The translations under genes and the position numbers were made by a program. Below, piece after piece: positions 18,722-28,234 of a DNA stretch of 64,000 nucleotides. The DNA comes from Oleiagrimonas sp963747595 (GTDB taxonomy: Bacteria > Pseudomonadota > Gammaproteobacteria > Xanthomonadales > Rhodanobacteraceae), in NCBI GenBank assembly GCA_963747595.1, contig CAVVFO010000002.1:1426001-1490000 (forward strand). Direction: 5' to 3'. Each line of letters starts with the position of its first letter. Position 1 is the first letter of the stretch. A model generated the notes under the pieces. The model was given only the letters and a program-made list of their open reading frames with translations, had not been told where the DNA came from and searched no databases.

Positions 18722-19426
18722 GTGAGCCGACTGCGCGCCACCCTGCCCCTACTGCTGCTCCTGGCGACCGGGGCAATCCTGCTGGCTTCCGGCGCGCTCG
18801 ACGGCCTGGCTCCACGCGCCCTGGTGCAGGGTCATGGGCACCTGGAGACGATGGTTGCCACGCATCCGTGGTGGGTCCGGCTGGCGTTCGTGGGTGCGCT
18901 GACCGTGGTGGTGGCCAGTGGTGTTCCGGGCAACCTGCTGGTCATCATGGCCGGCGGGCTGATGTTCGGTATCACCCAGGGTACCGTGCTGTCGCTGGTG
19001 GGCCTGGTGCTGGGCTCGCTGCTGTTGTTTCTTGCCAGCTGCTATGCGTTCGGCAGCAACCGTGCGCGTGCGCCCGAGCTGGTCGAACGGCTGCGCCATG
19101 GTTTCGCCACGCATCCGGTCAGCTACACATTGTTTCTGCGCTTCGCGCCGCTGTTTCCCTATGGAGCGGTCACCGTGGCATTGGCATGGCTGCGCTGCCC
19201 CCTGTGGTTGTTCATCGGCGCCAGCGCGCTGGGCGGTGCGCTGACGCTGGTCTTCGAGACGGCTGTCGGCGCCGGGCTGGGCATGGCGGTCAGCCAATCG
19301 CACGCCTCCACCCTCGGCTTGCTGCTGGAACCGCACCTGTTGATCCCCATGGGCATCCTGGCCCTGCTGTCGCTGCTGCCCCTGGTGGTACACAGATGCG
19401 CGCGACGCTCCCGGCGCACGTCCTGA
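18722..19426 (+). CDS. TVP38/TMEM64 family membrane protein (VTT domain)
   Basis: This 234-residue inner-membrane protein has about six hydrophobic segments. The VTT-domain signature is visible: a reentrant-type GVPGNLLVIMAGGLMFG and the later FLRFAPLFPYGAVT. It is distantly related to DedA-type lipid or ion transporters. The start is GTG 18722, which begins a short cytoplasmic lead and a first helix. It stands alone behind rlmM; the transported substrate is unknown. Confidence 0.83.
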   Translation: MSRLRATLPLLLLLATGAILLASGALDGLAPRALVQGHGHLETMVATHPWWVRLAFVGALTVVVASGVPGNLLVIMAGGLMFGITQGTVLSLVGLVLGSLLLFLASCYAFGSNRARAPELVERLRHGFATHPVSYTLFLRFAPLFPYGAVTVALAWLRCPLWLFIGASALGGALTLVFETAVGAGLGMAVSQSHASTLGLLLEPHLLIPMGILALLSLLPLVVHRCARRSRRTS

Positions 19427-19588
19427 CACGCAAGCATTCCGCGGTACTGGCAGGGCCGCATGCGTGACGAAGAGACCCAGGCCAGGAGCGCACCACCCTC
19501 ATGTCATCAGCCGGTCACGGCGGCAACGCACCGCTGCCATCAAGCTCCCGCATGCTGCAGCTCCCCGACGTTCTGCGGAAGTATCGCC

Positions 19589-19795
19589 ATGATTGACGTA
19601 TCGCTCCATCAGAGCAACACAGAGGCGCAGCGGCAGGCGCTCGGTCAGGCACGGATGTGGCGCAACCTCGCGTTGCAGTGCCGGGCACTTGCGGACCAGC
19701 ACATGGCGGCGGACGCCGAAGCCATCGCCAGCGCCTACGAACGTCGCGCGGAAAAGCTGAAACCGCTTCCCGGCCACGGCGAGCGCGCCCCCTGA
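19589..19795 (+). CDS. Small hypothetical helical protein
   Basis: This 68-codon frame has GGAAG upstream of the ATG and a predicted two-helix protein rich in Ala, Gln, Glu and Arg (EAQRQALGQARMWRNLALQCRALADQHM). I do not recognise a family. It ends three bases before the convergent murD2 gene ends. Its amino-acid make-up looks like a real protein rather than a shadow frame, but there is no further support. Confidence 0.4.
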   Translation: MIDVSLHQSNTEAQRQALGQARMWRNLALQCRALADQHMAADAEAIASAYERRAEKLKPLPGHGERAP

Positions 19796-19798
19796 CGC

Positions 19799-21163
19799 TC
19801 AGGCAATCCCCAGCCCCTCGATCTCCGCAATGCGCGTATCGAAGCCGGCCAGCTCGGCGAAGCGACGACCGCGCTCGGCATAGTCGTGGAACTGATCGAA
19901 GCTGGGCGCGCCCGGCGACAGCAGGATCGTTCCGTCCGCGGGCGTGATGGCACGGGCGGTGGCCACTGCTTGCGTCAGCGTCTGCGCCATCTCCAGGCGC
20001 ACGCCACCCATGCCCTCACGCAGCGCGGCGGCGATGCGCGGGCCGCTGGCGCCCTGCACCACCACCGCAAGCCCGGAGTTGCCGGCAACCGCGTCCACGA
20101 ACGGCGACCAGTCGACGCCGCGATCATGTCCCCCAACGATCACGGTGACCGATGCCGAGGACTCGCTGCGCAGCGCCGCCAACGTCGCCTGGGGGGTGGT
20201 GGAGATGGAGTCGTTGACCCAATAGCGGTCATCACGTCGACCCAAGGCTTGCTGGCGGTGCGGCAATGGCTGGAACCTCGCAAGATGCGCCGCGGCGGCG
20301 ACAGCATCAAAGCCCATCACCGACAACGCCGTGAGTGCGGCGCAGGCGTTGCTTGCATTGTGGGCGCCTGGAATCGGCAAACTGCCGGCATCGACGATGC
20401 ATTGCCCGTCCCGGCAGATGGTGGCGTCATCATCGACGTGCCAGCCATCGCCGCCACCGAACAGGATGCGCCGCGGATGCGACGATGTGCGTTCGAGCAG
20501 CTCCGGCTGCTGCGCGGGGACCAGCAAGGTGCGCGAGGCCTTCGCCAGGGCCAGCTTGTCATCCACGTAACGCTCGCGGCTGCCGTGCCAGTCCAGATGG
20601 TCTTCGTACAAACTGGTGATGACGCCGCATTCCAGGTTGTCTGCATCCCGCGTCTGAAAACTGGAGAGCTCCAGCACCCAGAGATCGACATCGTCGCCGC
20701 GATCCAGCAATTCCAGTACCGGCAAGCCGATGTTTCCCGCCAACGCCGTCCGCACGCCCAGGGCGCGCGCCAGATGCGCGATCAATGCGCTGGTGGTGCT
20801 CTTGCCCTTGGTGCCGGTCACGCCGATCACCCGCGCCCGCGGATTCTCCGCGAACCACAGCGCGGTGGCGGACGTGAAGCGCACGCCGCCCTCGCGTGCC
20901 GCCTCGATCGCCGGAAGATAGGCGGGAATGCCCGGCGACTTGATCACCACATCGAAACGCTGCAGGAGCGCCGCATCCACGCCACCGGGAATCACCGGCA
21001 GGTCGGGCCAGGCGGAGCGCACGGCAGCGGCATCCTCCTCGGGGCAGAGCACGGTGAGCGCGAGCCGTGGCAGGTGCCGATGCAGTTCCATCAATGTCGC
21101 ACGCCCTTCGCGGCCCACGCCCCACACGGCAACGCGCAGACCCTGCAGCTTGCTGAACCTCAT
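19799..21163 (-). CDS. murD2: MurD2: UDP-N-acetylmuramoyl-L-alanine--L-glutamate ligase
   Basis: This 454-residue Mur ligase has the P-loop GVTGTKGKSTT at about 114-124, the central Mur ligase domain and a C-terminal ligase domain with VNDSISTTPQATLAAL. It resembles the MurD paralogue described in Xanthomonas oryzae, which adds L-glutamate instead of D-glutamate to UDP-MurNAc-L-Ala. That choice is supported by murL in the same region. From the sequence alone it cannot be told for certain from standard MurD; a genome-wide check for another murD in the division cluster would help. ATG 21163 is the start; the upstream open frame lacks family similarity. Confidence 0.85.
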   Translation of the reverse strand: MRFSKLQGLRVAVWGVGREGRATLMELHRHLPRLALTVLCPEEDAAAVRSAWPDLPVIPGGVDAALLQRFDVVIKSPGIPAYLPAIEAAREGGVRFTSATALWFAENPRARVIGVTGTKGKSTTSALIAHLARALGVRTALAGNIGLPVLELLDRGDDVDLWVLELSSFQTRDADNLECGVITSLYEDHLDWHGSRERYVDDKLALAKASRTLLVPAQQPELLERTSSHPRRILFGGGDGWHVDDDATICRDGQCIVDAGSLPIPGAHNASNACAALTALSVMGFDAVAAAAHLARFQPLPHRQQALGRRDDRYWVNDSISTTPQATLAALRSESSASVTVIVGGHDRGVDWSPFVDAVAGNSGLAVVVQGASGPRIAAALREGMGGVRLEMAQTLTQAVATARAITPADGTILLSPGAPSFDQFHDYAERGRRFAELAGFDTRIAEIEGLGIA

Positions 21164-21547
21164 GTGGCAGCGGCCCACGGAGGACGCACGGACACCACGG
21201 CTAACGACATGCCGATGCGACAAGCCCCCGGTGCCGGCGCTGCGGCAAGCACGGACGTCACCGTCACCTCACGGGTCGAAACGAAACGGGAATGACTTTG
21301 ATGCATGAGTGTCGGCGCGCCTTAGCAAGACCTTGTGAAGCTTGCCTTCCCGCAGGACCACACACAAGGACAGGGCTTCCCTCGAGCTGCAATGCTCGGT
21401 GGCATGGTCGTTTTTTCTGGCTTCAGATGCCCGCTGCTAGGATGCGTGTTGACCGATCCGCTCATGCAGCGTGTCCTCCGGTAATCGTCGTTGTCTTCCG
21501 TGATGACAGCGAGTGGAATGCACGCCGCTCGTCGAGGAAGCCCATTC
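21164..21547. other. Intergenic region between divergent murD2 and Rieske gene
   Basis: These 384 bp must hold both divergent promoters. I see no supported gene, repeat of the REPIN family or strong hairpin here. A short T run (GTCGTTTTTTCTGG, near 21405) is the only notable feature. Confidence 0.5.
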
Positions 21548-22639
21548 ATGTCCATCTCTTCGATCAACCCCGTCGATGACGATCAGGCCGCCTGCGTGCA
21601 CGGCAGCACGGATCTGCGCAAAACCGGGATTCATCCGGACCACTGGTATCCCCTGGCGCGCTCGCGGGACCTGAAAACCGGCAAACCACTCCCCGTGCGT
21701 TTTGCCGGCGAGCCCATCGTCCTCATCCGGCCCGCGGAAGGCGACATCTTTGCGCTGGAAGACCGCTGCGCGCACCGGCAGGTGCCTCTGCATCTGGGGG
21801 TGGTGCGCGGCCAGCGGCTGCAGTGCGGCTATCACTGCTGGACCTACGACCGCGCCGGCCATTGCGTCAACGTGCCGTATCTGGATGAGGGCAAGACCCT
21901 GCCCAACGGTGTGCGCAGCTATCCATGCCGCGAGGCCTACGGTCTGGTGTTCGTCTTTCCCGGCGACCCAGCGGCTGCCGAAACGGCGCAGTTCCCGGAC
22001 ATCCCGGCACATGCCAATCCGGCCTACAAGACGCGCTACCTGGACCGGCAGATCGATTGCCATTATTCGTTCATGCACGAAAACCTGATGGACATGAACC
22101 ATCAGTTCCTGCACCGCAGCCTCATGGGCCGTGTACGTCCACGACTCCTGGACATCCGCGAGGGCGACGGCTGGGTGGAGGCCGATTACACCTTTACCCG
22201 CGCCGCGGGCAAACAGCACCTGGGCGAGAAGTTCATCATCGGCAGCCGGCCGCATCAACCCAGCGAAGAATCACCGGACCTCATGACCATCCGCACCGGC
22301 TACCCCTATCAGACACTGACGTTCCGCACGGCGGGAACCCGGGAGCCGGCGCTCGACCTGTGGAACGTGTACGTGCCCGTCGACCGCGAGCAGCGCATCA
22401 ACCACACCTTTGGCATGCTGATGCTGAAGAAACCCGGCATTCCCGGCCTGGCGCAGCTGCTGTGGCCACTGTTCATATGGTTCACCGAGGGGATCTTCGG
22501 GCAGGACCGCCACATCGTCGAGCAGGAGCAGAAAGCCTTCGACGCGCAGGGCGAAGACCGCAACCAGGAAATCTTTCCCGTCATCCTCAAGCTGCGCGAA
22601 CTGCTGGTCGAACACGGTCTGCCGCTGGACACGCAGTAA
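21548..22639 (+). CDS. Rieske 2Fe-2S oxygenase (aromatic ring-hydroxylating / PaO-like alpha subunit)
   Basis: This 363-residue protein has an N-terminal Rieske domain with C74-x-H76 and C93-x2-H96 (CAHRQ...CGYHC), and a mononuclear iron site D182, H185, H189 in LMDMNHQFLHR. This is the layout of Rieske non-haem iron monooxygenases such as vanillate demethylase or pheophorbide oxygenase relatives. No reductase or ferredoxin gene is adjacent, so the electron donor must be encoded elsewhere. It lies between murD2 and murL. The substrate is unknown; any link to cell-wall chemistry is only positional. Confidence 0.82.
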   Translation: MSISSINPVDDDQAACVHGSTDLRKTGIHPDHWYPLARSRDLKTGKPLPVRFAGEPIVLIRPAEGDIFALEDRCAHRQVPLHLGVVRGQRLQCGYHCWTYDRAGHCVNVPYLDEGKTLPNGVRSYPCREAYGLVFVFPGDPAAAETAQFPDIPAHANPAYKTRYLDRQIDCHYSFMHENLMDMNHQFLHRSLMGRVRPRLLDIREGDGWVEADYTFTRAAGKQHLGEKFIIGSRPHQPSEESPDLMTIRTGYPYQTLTFRTAGTREPALDLWNVYVPVDREQRINHTFGMLMLKKPGIPGLAQLLWPLFIWFTEGIFGQDRHIVEQEQKAFDAQGEDRNQEIFPVILKLRELLVEHGLPLDTQ

Positions 22640-22723
22640 TAGGTGACGCAGCGCAGTGCGCTGCATGCACCTCGCGTCCGGCGTCGCGGCATGCCGATGT
22701 CGCGTATCTCGCCTGCGCCGGCC

Positions 22724-24073
22724 TCACACGCCGCCGATGTGACCCAGCGCATCGTGCAGGCGCACCGGAACCAGATGATCGGAGGACGGCTGCAGCCATG
22801 GATCCATCTCCAGCGTAGAGGCGTCGAGCTGCGGCAGGATCTCCTGACGGAAGCGCGCCACCAGGGTGTCCTCGGCCCACTCCGGCCGCTGCGCCAGGGC
22901 GGCCATGGCCGCGCGTGCCTCGGTGGCCTCGCCCACGCATTCGAACGGCTTGTGGTCGCGGTATTCCATCAGCGCGTCGAAGCCGCCCGCCTGGTTGCGG
23001 TCATCCAGCAGGTTGCGGCCGAACAGACCCAGCAGTTTCGGCTTGGGCATGAACGGCGCCAGCGCCAGGAACACGAAGTGGCACTTGGGACACTGCCCGC
23101 ACCAGCGGTCCACCGGACGCGGCCCCAGGATGCGGAAGTTGCGGTTGCAGCTGGAGAACACGTCCAGGTAGTCGCCGCCCAGCTGCGCGAACGCCCGCGT
23201 GATGGCCAGTTCCGAATACGGCCGCAACAGCGAGAAGTAATCCAGGTCCGTGGCCACGTGCTGTTTCAGGTAGTGATGCAGCGAATGCTCAAAGGTGAAG
23301 CCCTTGCTCCACTGATGATTGACCTGGCGGCCCTCGTATTCCAGCGTCGCCGCCGAAGCCGAGCGCTCGTTGGCGAAGGCGATGCTGTCGAAACCGTACA
23401 GCAGTGCAGCCACCGTCAGGATGGCGGAATTGACCGCTGTCACCGGGATGTGACCGTTGTAGGCGCCGGCCCGGTTCATCTCGAACAGGCGCGGCGACAG
23501 CTCGCGACCGATGTTCAACGTCGGCAAACCGGTGCGCGCGGCGCAGGCGGCGATTAGTGGCGAGGTGCCGATCCACACCACCGTGGCCTCGGCAGCGACG
23601 GACTTCAGCGCCTCGATCGCCACCAGCGAATCCTTGCCGCCGCCGATCGGCACCAGCGTGCGTGACGGCAATTGCGCGGGCCTCGCGGGCGCGGCCTCGG
23701 CACCGCGCGGCAGATGCACGCGCTCGTGGATCTCCAGCTTGTTGACGTAGGCGAACTCGGCCAGGCCGTGCAGATACAGCGCATCGACCAGCTCCGCGGT
23801 GGCCGTGTCCACGGCACCGGCATCCAGCTCCACGCGCGAGGGCGCGCCGGCCTTGTAGTAGCTGATGCCCGCGACCAGATGCAGCAGACGCAGCGCCGCG
23901 TCGAAGCCGGCTTGTCGCGCCTGCGGCAGCTCCGGCGCATCGGGAAAGGTGATGCGCTCAATCAGTTCCAGGCCGTCGTCGAAGGCATATACCAGTTCGG
24001 CCACTCCATCGGCAAAGCTGTGGCGCTTGAAATGGAAGCTGCGCGCCTGGCGCGGATCGGGCAGGTCGGTCAT
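22724..24073 (-). CDS. murL: MurL: UDP-MurNAc-L-Ala-L-Glu epimerase
   Basis: This 449-residue enzyme matches MurL of Xanthomonas. With MurD2 it forms a route to the D-glutamate of peptidoglycan without glutamate racemase: it epimerises the terminal L-Glu of UDP-MurNAc-L-Ala-L-Glu, using ATP. A PP-loop-like PIGGGKDSLVAIE at residues 142-154 fits adenylate chemistry, and a late CGQCPKCHFVF could bind metal. The ATG overlaps the lysAC stop by four bases, so both are translated from one message. That links diaminopimelate and D-glutamate supply for the same peptide. Confidence 0.88.
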   Translation of the reverse strand: MTDLPDPRQARSFHFKRHSFADGVAELVYAFDDGLELIERITFPDAPELPQARQAGFDAALRLLHLVAGISYYKAGAPSRVELDAGAVDTATAELVDALYLHGLAEFAYVNKLEIHERVHLPRGAEAAPARPAQLPSRTLVPIGGGKDSLVAIEALKSVAAEATVVWIGTSPLIAACAARTGLPTLNIGRELSPRLFEMNRAGAYNGHIPVTAVNSAILTVAALLYGFDSIAFANERSASAATLEYEGRQVNHQWSKGFTFEHSLHHYLKQHVATDLDYFSLLRPYSELAITRAFAQLGGDYLDVFSSCNRNFRILGPRPVDRWCGQCPKCHFVFLALAPFMPKPKLLGLFGRNLLDDRNQAGGFDALMEYRDHKPFECVGEATEARAAMAALAQRPEWAEDTLVARFRQEILPQLDASTLEMDPWLQPSSDHLVPVRLHDALGHIGGV

Positions 24074-26670
24074 GAAATCACGATTTCGTCGGCGGGATCA
24101 CGCAGATTGTAATGCGAGGCCATGGTGGCGCCATACGCCCCCGCCTGTGCAATCAGGATAACATCGCCTTCTTCGCTGGCCGGCAGACGGCGATCCGTAC
24201 CCAGGACGTCGCCGCTCTCGCAGATCGGGCCGACCACCTGGTACAGCACGGTCCCGGCCTCGGCCAGGCGGTCCAGGTTCACGATCTCGTGCCATGCGTC
24301 GTACAGCGCCGGACGAATCAGGTTGTGCATGCCCGCGTCCACGCCCAGGTAGTGGATCTCCTGCTTGCGCTTGAGCTGCGTGACGCGGGTCAGCAGCACG
24401 CCCGCCTCGGCCACCAGATAACGGCCCGGCTCTATCCACAGCTGGTACTGCGGATAGGTGGTCTTGATGCCGGCCAGCACGGTATCCAGCGCAGCCAGAT
24501 CCAGCGCCTGCTCGCCGGGATGCGAGGGCACGCCGAGCCCACCGCCGATGTTGAGCACCTCGACGCTGTCGATGCCTTCGGCCAGCGCCGCCAGTTGCGC
24601 GTAGACCTCGCCCCAGTGCGCGACGTCGAGAATCCCCGAGCCCAGGTGCGCGTGCAGCCCGCGTATGCGCACCTGGTGATGACGCGCCAGTTCGACAAAT
24701 GCGGTCAGCTCCTCCAGCGGCAGGCCGAACTTGCTGCCGCTGCCGCCGGTACGCACCTTTTCGTGATGCCCCAGGCCACGGCCCAGATCCACACGCAGCA
24801 TGACGGCGTGGCCACGGAACATCTCGCCCCAGTGCTGCAGAGGATGCAAGGCGTCCAGCGTCACCGTGACGCCGGCCCGCAGCGCCCCGGCATAATCCGC
24901 GCGACGTGCGAAGTTGGGTGTGAACAGGCGCGGCGCGGATGCGGGGACGGCCGCATCCACTGCAGCCAATTCGCCGGGCGACACGCACTCCAGACCCAGC
25001 CCCGCCTCGGCCACTGCCGCCACGAGTTCGGGATGCGTGTTGGCCTTGACCGCGAACCAGGCCTGATCCACGGCTTCGAGGGCAGCGATCGAGCATGCGC
25101 GCTCGCGCACGGTGGGCAGATGATAGACGTAACGCGGACTGCGCTCGGTAGCCAGCTCGATCAACCGCGTGCGCGCGCCGCGCCACCAGCCGGGTGCCAT
25201 CACCGGCTCGCCCTCGCCGTACAGTGCCTGCCAGTGCGGCCCGAACAGGGTGTCATCGTCGCCGCGCAGGCAGCCCGAACGCACCAGCAGCTCATGTAGC
25301 CGCGGCAGCAAGCTGTCGACCACTTCCTCGTCCACCACGAAGGTGAGGTTGAGATTGTTGGAGGACTGCGAGATCAGGTGCACGCGCAGCTGACCGAACT
25401 CGGCCAGCACGCCCGAGAGCTGGTGCAACATCGAACGCATGCCGCGCCCCACCAGGGTCACCGCGGCGCACGGTGCGATCACCTTGACCCGGCACACCTT
25501 GGCCAGATCCGCTGCCAGCGCTGCCAGCGCATCCGAATCGAGCAGGTTCTCGGTGGGGTCCAGCGATACCGTGACATTGGTTTCGGCCGAACCGATCAGG
25601 TCCACAGACAGCCCGTGCTTCTTGAACTCGGCGAAGGTATCGGCCATGAAGCCGACCTGCTGCCACATGCCCACCGACTCCATGGACACCAGCGTGAGGC
25701 CCTTGCGCGTGCTGATGGCCTTGACGCTGTGCGCCTGTTCGCGCAGCTGCGGGCCGATCTCCGTGCCATCCAGCTCCGGGCGGTGCGTGTCCTTGATCCA
25801 CAGCGGCACGCGCGGCTCGCGCAGCGGCGACAGGCAGCGCGGATGCAGCACCTTGGCGCCGGTGGTGGCGATTTCCTGCGCTTCCTCGTAGTCCAGCCGG
25901 CGCAGCAGGCGCGCACCCGGCACGCGGCGCGGATCGGCGCTGAACATGCCGGCCACGTCGGTCCAGATCTCCACGCGCCGCGCCTTGAGCAGTGCACCGA
26001 AATATGCCGCCGACGTGTCCGACCCCCCCCGCCCCAGCAGCACGGTGCGTTGATGTTCGTCGCGGGCGATGAAACCTTGCGCGATGCAGGTGTCGCCCAG
26101 CTCCGCCAGCCGCGCCTGCAGCTCCGCATCCGGATGTGCCTCGATCATGGCCGACAATGTGCCGCGGCGCGCGCTCTGGTTGGGCAGGGTCACCGACGCC
26201 AGGCATTCGCGGGAGTCGACCCATGCCGTATCCAGACCCTGTGCGCTGAGAAATGCCGCACCCAGCGCGCTGGACAACAGCTCGCCGTGCGCCTGCACCT
26301 GCGCCTGCCAGTGCAGCGTGTCGCCGTCGGTGGGACCGTCCGCCAACGCCTGCAGCGTGGCCAGCCGTGACGCCACGCGCTCCGGCACGGGCAGGTTCAT
26401 CTCCTGCAGGAGCGCGTGGTGGGTCTGGGCGATCGCAGTCGCCTGTGCGTGACGCTGCGCCACGTCATCCGACACGCACAGCGTCTTCAACGCATCGGTG
26501 ACCCCGGCCAATGCCGACACCACCAGCAGCACGCGCTCACCATTGTCGCGGCGTTCGGCGGCCAGACGACGGATGTTGTCCCAGCGCGCGCGGCTGGCGA
26601 CGCTGGTGCCACCGAATTTCATGACAACCCAGGGGGCATCGGCAGCTAGGGGAGCGTTGGTCTCGTTCAC
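24070..26670 (-). CDS. lysAC: Bifunctional aspartate kinase / diaminopimelate decarboxylase
   Basis: This 866-residue fusion covers the first and last steps of lysine synthesis. The N-terminal half is aspartokinase (VMKFGGTSVASRARW at about 16-30, kinase core, then ACT-type regulatory segments around 320-470). The C-terminal half is a PLP-dependent decarboxylase: the PLP lysine in FAVKANTHPEL, a GGGLGVP loop and the CESGDVLG motif. Such fusions are typical of Xanthomonadales. The start is GTG 26670; ATG 26622 (MKFGGTS) is an alternative that would trim the lead. It shares an ATGA overlap with murL downstream. Feedback control through the ACT domains is likely. Confidence 0.95.
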   Translation of the reverse strand: MNETNAPLAADAPWVVMKFGGTSVASRARWDNIRRLAAERRDNGERVLLVVSALAGVTDALKTLCVSDDVAQRHAQATAIAQTHHALLQEMNLPVPERVASRLATLQALADGPTDGDTLHWQAQVQAHGELLSSALGAAFLSAQGLDTAWVDSRECLASVTLPNQSARRGTLSAMIEAHPDAELQARLAELGDTCIAQGFIARDEHQRTVLLGRGGSDTSAAYFGALLKARRVEIWTDVAGMFSADPRRVPGARLLRRLDYEEAQEIATTGAKVLHPRCLSPLREPRVPLWIKDTHRPELDGTEIGPQLREQAHSVKAISTRKGLTLVSMESVGMWQQVGFMADTFAEFKKHGLSVDLIGSAETNVTVSLDPTENLLDSDALAALAADLAKVCRVKVIAPCAAVTLVGRGMRSMLHQLSGVLAEFGQLRVHLISQSSNNLNLTFVVDEEVVDSLLPRLHELLVRSGCLRGDDDTLFGPHWQALYGEGEPVMAPGWWRGARTRLIELATERSPRYVYHLPTVRERACSIAALEAVDQAWFAVKANTHPELVAAVAEAGLGLECVSPGELAAVDAAVPASAPRLFTPNFARRADYAGALRAGVTVTLDALHPLQHWGEMFRGHAVMLRVDLGRGLGHHEKVRTGGSGSKFGLPLEELTAFVELARHHQVRIRGLHAHLGSGILDVAHWGEVYAQLAALAEGIDSVEVLNIGGGLGVPSHPGEQALDLAALDTVLAGIKTTYPQYQLWIEPGRYLVAEAGVLLTRVTQLKRKQEIHYLGVDAGMHNLIRPALYDAWHEIVNLDRLAEAGTVLYQVVGPICESGDVLGTDRRLPASEEGDVILIAQAGAYGATMASHYNLRDPADEIVIS

Positions 26671-26833
26671 GGCAGAGTGTGCAGGAAATGTGGAAAATCG
26701 ATCACGAAGTGTGCCCGGGACGGAACAAAACGCAACGCACCTTATATGCCTTTCGGCTCTGACCTATGCGTGGCACGTTGCTGACGATACGCTGACAGTT
26801 CATTTCATCAACAACACTGACGGGTGACCTGCC

Positions 26834-27721
26834 ATGTCTCCAACCAGCAAGTCCCGCCGCTACGTCGAAGTGGATGTGTTCAGCGCGAAGGCTTTTTTCG
26901 GCAATCCGCTGGCGGTCGTGGTGGACAGCGAGTACCTGGATACGGTCACCATGCAGCGCATCGCCGCCTGGATCAATTTTTCCGAGACCACATTCCTGCT
27001 GCCGCCCAACGATCCCGAGGCGGACTATCGCGTACGCATCTTCACGCCACGCAAGGAACTCCCCTTCGCCGGCCATCCCAGCGTGGGCAGCGCGTACGTG
27101 GCACTGGAAAGCGGCCTGGTGGCGCCGGGCAAGCCGAAGCTGATCCAGGAATGCGAAGCCGGCCTGCTGCCGGTGTTCGTGGACGGCGAGGACGCGGACC
27201 GCATCATCCGGGTGCAGGCGCCCCAAGCCACCTTCCAGGACATCGACGACGACTCGCTGAACCAGCTGCACGCGGCGCTGGACGCGACCTCGGTGCACAC
27301 GCCGATGTTTGTCAACAACGGCCCGGGTTGGCTGATCTGCGATCTCGGCGAGGCGGAAACCGTCCGCGGCCTGCGACCCAACCAGAAGGCCATGGCCGAA
27401 CTCACCGAATCGCTGGATGCGGTCGGCATCGCCGTGTTCGGCCGGGACGCCGGCGACAATGCCGATGCCGACATGGCCGTGCGCGCCTTTGCGCCCGCCG
27501 ACGGCATTCCCGAAGATCCGGTCACCGGCAGCGCCAACGCCGCCATTGCGGCCTACCTGCACAAGGCCGGCCGGCTCGCTGATTACGGCTCGCACTACCG
27601 CGCCAGCCAAGGGCGGGAGATCGACCGCAACGGATTTGTCGACATCGAAATCGGTGACGAGGGCACGATCTGTTTCGGCGGCGCGTGCACGCTGGTGGTC
27701 AGCGGCAAGATGAATACGTAA
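26834..27721 (+). CDS. PhzF family epimerase/isomerase
   Basis: This 295-residue protein has the two-domain PhzF fold. Family residues are visible: the general acid/base Glu in NFSETTF, the GHPSVG segment, and EDPVTGSANAAIAAYL. PhzF itself isomerises a phenazine precursor, but most members are uncharacterised housekeeping isomerases, and no other phenazine genes occur here. It is divergent from lysAC with 163 bp between them. It is followed by a decayed permease gene. Confidence 0.88.
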   Translation: MSPTSKSRRYVEVDVFSAKAFFGNPLAVVVDSEYLDTVTMQRIAAWINFSETTFLLPPNDPEADYRVRIFTPRKELPFAGHPSVGSAYVALESGLVAPGKPKLIQECEAGLLPVFVDGEDADRIIRVQAPQATFQDIDDDSLNQLHAALDATSVHTPMFVNNGPGWLICDLGEAETVRGLRPNQKAMAELTESLDAVGIAVFGRDAGDNADADMAVRAFAPADGIPEDPVTGSANAAIAAYLHKAGRLADYGSHYRASQGREIDRNGFVDIEIGDEGTICFGGACTLVVSGKMNT

Positions 27722-27821
27722 GCGCACCGCGCCCATGGAGCGGTTCCAACGCCCGGACCAGGCCTGCGACCCTCACGGATAATCAGCTTACGTACGGCAA
27801 GAAGGAAATCCGTCGCTCGCG

Positions 27822-28197
27822 CTTTTTCATCTACGGCACGCGCCCGATTGCCATGGGCAGGGCCACCCTACCTTCGGCTGCTGCAACATCGCGCTGCTCA
27901 GGGGGCCCTGGTATTGCAGATGATGCGCGCCGAGGGCGTATTCTTTCGTTCGGTGGCACGATCGCATCCACGCCGGTACATGCCCAACGTGGCGCTGCTG
28001 GCGGTCACGCCGTTGTATCCGTTGTTGCCGTCGGTGTCATCGCCACGGTGATGCTGCTGGCCGACAGCATGCTGGCCAGTCGGCCGTTCAATGTCGCCAT
28101 GAGGCCTGTTGGTCATCGCGCTGGGCGTGCCGGTGAATCTGGCCTGGATCCGCTGGTTCAGGCCCCACTCTGACTGCAGCACGCGGAGTTTGCGAGA
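27822..28197 (+). pseudogene. Remnant of an APC-family amino-acid permease
   Basis: No intact frame covers this stretch, but three frame-shifted pieces read like the C-terminal third of an amino-acid permease. These are MMRAEGVFFRSVARSHPRRY..PNVALL (near 27920-28000, like the loop ARDGLFFRSVARIHPR.TPNVAL), then GVIATVMLLADSMLASRPFNVA (near 28030-28100), then LLVIALGVPVNLAWIRW (near 28108-28158), a last membrane helix. At least two frame changes and internal loss are needed to join them. The family call is by recognition only. Confidence 0.5.
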
Positions 28198-28234
28198 ATA
28201 GCGGGTCATCCACGTCTCAACCCGGGAACGCTTC

